Of a stretch of DNA of 64,000 bases, positions 61,844 to 64,000 are shown piece by piece. Where the stretch lies: assembly GCF_902626525.1 (NCBI RefSeq), contig NZ_CACOFR010000004.1, forward strand, positions 66,525-130,524, read 5' to 3'. Every line of letters starts with the position of its first letter. Position 1 is the first letter of the stretch. Under the pieces are notes generated by a model, which did no database searches, was not told the origin of the DNA, and saw nothing but the letters and a program-made list of their open reading frames with translations. Source of the DNA: an uncultured Prochlorococcus sp. (GTDB lineage: Bacteria; Cyanobacteriota; Cyanobacteriia; PCC-6307; Cyanobiaceae). The position numbers and the translations under genes were made by a program.

Positions 61844-62329
61844 TTGGGTAAAAAGTATATGCAAATAGTGAACAGAAGGAAAGCTCATCTTTTAAGAAAT
61901 TGTCTTGATAGCTTCAAAAAATCATTGGTGGACTTTGATAAACTCTCAAAAATCAACGAAAATTGGAAGGAATTAATAGGTTCGGAACTATTTGAAGAAT
62001 GCAAACCATTAAATATTGAAAAAAAAATACTTACTATTGCAGTAAATCATCCGCAGTGGCGCCAGGCATTAATCTACAACAAGCATAAATTACAAGAGAG
62101 AATCGAAAAAATTGGAATAATTTTGAATGAAATAAAAATCATACAAAATTATGAACTTACAAATGAAAATATTAAAGCTTCTAATGCAAAGATAGTTTGG
62201 GCTAAGCATCCAAGCAGAATCCATCAAAACAGTATGAGCATTTGTACGATTTGTAATTCTCCAACTCCTGAAGGTGAAATTAAACGATGGGGAAAGTGTT
62301 CTTTTTGTTGGAGAAAAATAAAAAAGTAA
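61844..62329 (+). CDS. DUF721 (DciA-like) protein with C-terminal zinc-ribbon
   Basis: WKELIGSELFEECKPLNIEKKILTIAVNHPQWRQALIYNKHKLQERI; C-terminal CTICNSPTPEGEIKRWGKCSFC. Confidence 0.75.
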   Translation: MGKKYMQIVNRRKAHLLRNCLDSFKKSLVDFDKLSKINENWKELIGSELFEECKPLNIEKKILTIAVNHPQWRQALIYNKHKLQERIEKIGIILNEIKIIQNYELTNENIKASNAKIVWAKHPSRIHQNSMSICTICNSPTPEGEIKRWGKCSFCWRKIKK

Positions 62330-62334
62330 ATTCT

Positions 62335-63036
62335 TTATTTAGCTAAAATTAATATTCCCATCTGACCCAAGCAAATAGTTCTATATTCAGCTTTTTTAAA
62401 TCCAACTTTCTTAGCTATTTTTATAAGCTCATTTTTTTTTGGATAATTTCTAATACTTTTTTCAATATATGAGTACTCTGGACTTAAATTAAAAAGCCGC
62501 GAAATGGTTACTACGATAAGTCTTAAATATATTTTCTGAAAAACATTAGACAAAGAATTGTTTGTAGAGTGATTAAAATCAAGGAATCCTGCCCTTCCTT
62601 TGTCCTTCAAAAGATAAAAAACTTTTTTTATTCCTTCTTCAATATTATTCAAGTTTCTTAATCCATAGGACATGCAAATCCCATCAAACCTTTTCGAATA
62701 ATCATCAATTTCCAAAACATCTTTAATTTGCCACTTAATAAATTTATTTTGTTTTAAATCTGATTTTTTCTTTGCAATATTTAAGATATCCTTTGCACTA
62801 TCAATTCCCGTAATTGAGCCCCTTGGAGTTACTCTACTAGAAATTAAGAATGCTAAATCCCCGGTGCCACAGCATAAATCAGCCCAGTCTTCACCATTTA
62901 AAGGTTCTAGCAAATTAACTAATTTTCTTTTCCATAATTTGTGTAATCCAAAACTTAATAAATTATTTAAAAAGTCATATTTATGGGAAATTTTATTAAA
63001 AATATTTTTGACTTCTATATTTTTTGAGAATTTCAT
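62335..63036 (-). CDS. ubiE: Demethylmenaquinone/2-phytyl-1,4-naphthoquinone methyltransferase (UbiE/MenG)
   Basis: FNKISHKYDFLNNLLSFGLHKLWKRK, DLCCGTGDLAFLI, YGLRNLNNIEEGIKKVFYLLKDKG. Confidence 0.95.
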   Translation of the reverse strand: MKFSKNIEVKNIFNKISHKYDFLNNLLSFGLHKLWKRKLVNLLEPLNGEDWADLCCGTGDLAFLISSRVTPRGSITGIDSAKDILNIAKKKSDLKQNKFIKWQIKDVLEIDDYSKRFDGICMSYGLRNLNNIEEGIKKVFYLLKDKGRAGFLDFNHSTNNSLSNVFQKIYLRLIVVTISRLFNLSPEYSYIEKSIRNYPKKNELIKIAKKVGFKKAEYRTICLGQMGILILAK

Positions 63037-63078
63037 TTTTAAAGTTTAGTCACTTTCTTTTGGGTTAAATTTAAATTT

Positions 63079-63849
63079 TTATTCATATGGTCTAATTGGA
63101 AGTTTTTTTTCAAGGAGGAAAGTTTTTATTTCTTTTAAAGTAAGTTTCTTATCGTGAAGTAATGATGCTAAAAGTGCTGCAGATGCATTGCCTTTCATGA
63201 AAACATCATAGATATCTTCTAGACAGCCTGCTCCTCCAGATGCAATTACTGGGACGCTAGTAATATTGGCAACGGATTCAGTCAAATTTAAATCATATCC
63301 ATTCTGAGTGCCATCACCATCCATTGAAGTGAGTAAAATTTCCCCTGCGCCTAATTCCTCCACTTTCTTTACCCAACTTAATACATCTATTCCAGTGTTT
63401 TCTCTCCCTCCTTTTACATATACCTCCCATTGATCAAGCTTATTAACTTTTCTTCTAGCATCAATTGCAATTACGATGCATTGAGCACCAAATTCTTTAG
63501 AACTTTTAGAAATTAAATCAGGATTCCTAACAGCAGAAGAATTCAAACTCACTTTATCCGCTCCTGCTCTTAAAAGATCATTAATAGAAGTAACAGAATC
63601 AATCCCGCCACCAACTGTGAAGGGTATTTTGACTGCTTTTGCTGTTCTTGAGACAAGTTCAACTAATGTATTTCTATTTTCTACACTTGCTCTGATATCC
63701 AAAAATACTAATTCATCTGCGCCTTCATCAGAATACCTACAAGCCATTTCAACTGGATCACCGGAGTCTCTCAAGTTAATAAAATTTACACCTTTTACGA
63801 CTCTGCCATTGGCGACATCTAAACAAGGAATTAAACGAAGAGCAACCAT
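63079..63849 (-). CDS. hisF: Imidazole glycerol phosphate synthase subunit HisF
   Basis: [50 protein letters not shown]. Confidence 0.97.
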   Translation of the reverse strand: MVALRLIPCLDVANGRVVKGVNFINLRDSGDPVEMACRYSDEGADELVFLDIRASVENRNTLVELVSRTAKAVKIPFTVGGGIDSVTSINDLLRAGADKVSLNSSAVRNPDLISKSSKEFGAQCIVIAIDARRKVNKLDQWEVYVKGGRENTGIDVLSWVKKVEELGAGEILLTSMDGDGTQNGYDLNLTESVANITSVPVIASGGAGCLEDIYDVFMKGNASAALLASLLHDKKLTLKEIKTFLLEKKLPIRPYE

Positions 63850-63908
63850 TTTAGTAAAAATTGTCCAAATACTGTTAATCTTGCATAATAGCTTTCATTT
63901 TACCTCTT

Positions 63909-64000
63909 ATGGCTGAAACAAAATTATTACCGAAAATTGGTAGTAAAATCAAAATTAACATTAACAAAGTAAAAGATAGACTACCAGCGAAATTAATTGA
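63909..64000 (+). CDS. DUF2862-like protein, 3'-truncated by window end
   Basis: MAETKLLPKIGSKIKININKVKDRLPAKLI... open to window edge, divergent from hisF. Confidence 0.55.
   Translation, partial: MAETKLLPKIGSKIKININKVKDRLPAKLI

Noticed and set aside
62864-63916. ORFs 62864-63049 and 63617-63916 on + strand
   Set aside because: Antisense to ubiE and hisF respectively; the real + gene at the edge starts at 63909 in another frame.

Overview
The window is low-GC, gene-dense bacterial chromosome. Its gene content and order point to a high-light-type marine Prochlorococcus: rplS-tRNA-Trp-short basic ORF-tRNA-Asp-gltX, psaF-psaJ, petC-petA, a ctaCDE operon divergent from ctaA-ctaB, a stand-alone groL with a Gly/Met tail, hli, and topA/ndhB. 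Species assignment is inferred from gene families, not from a search. I see about 70 protein-coding genes and two tRNAs. I see no rRNA, CRISPR array, IS element, prophage or recognisable defence island. Nearly everything is core metabolism, photosynthesis, respiration, cofactor biosynthesis (heme, cobamide, riboflavin, biotin) or information processing. Reading below the ORF-track length cutoff gave several small genes missing from the track: a high-light-inducible protein (26069-26245, -), psaJ (27981-28115, +), a 59-aa membrane protein (40683-40862, -), a truncated DUF2862-like CDS at the right edge (63909-64000, +), and an open frame upstream of priA with no obvious start codon (2833-3006, -). 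The strongest unusual locus is the short basic protein between tRNA-Trp and tRNA-Asp (22837-23031). It matches my memory of the picocyanobacterial hyper-conserved Tudor-like protein PSHCP, so it is probably already described. I did not find a convincing multi-gene undescribed system. The best leads are small: a possible Yfr1-like sRNA in the ppa upstream region, the priA-upstream frame, a LOG-like/DRTGG gene pair, an orphan Tat-lipoprotein solute-binding-like protein, LarC without visible Lar partners, and coding minisatellites in groL and the CobW-family GTPase.
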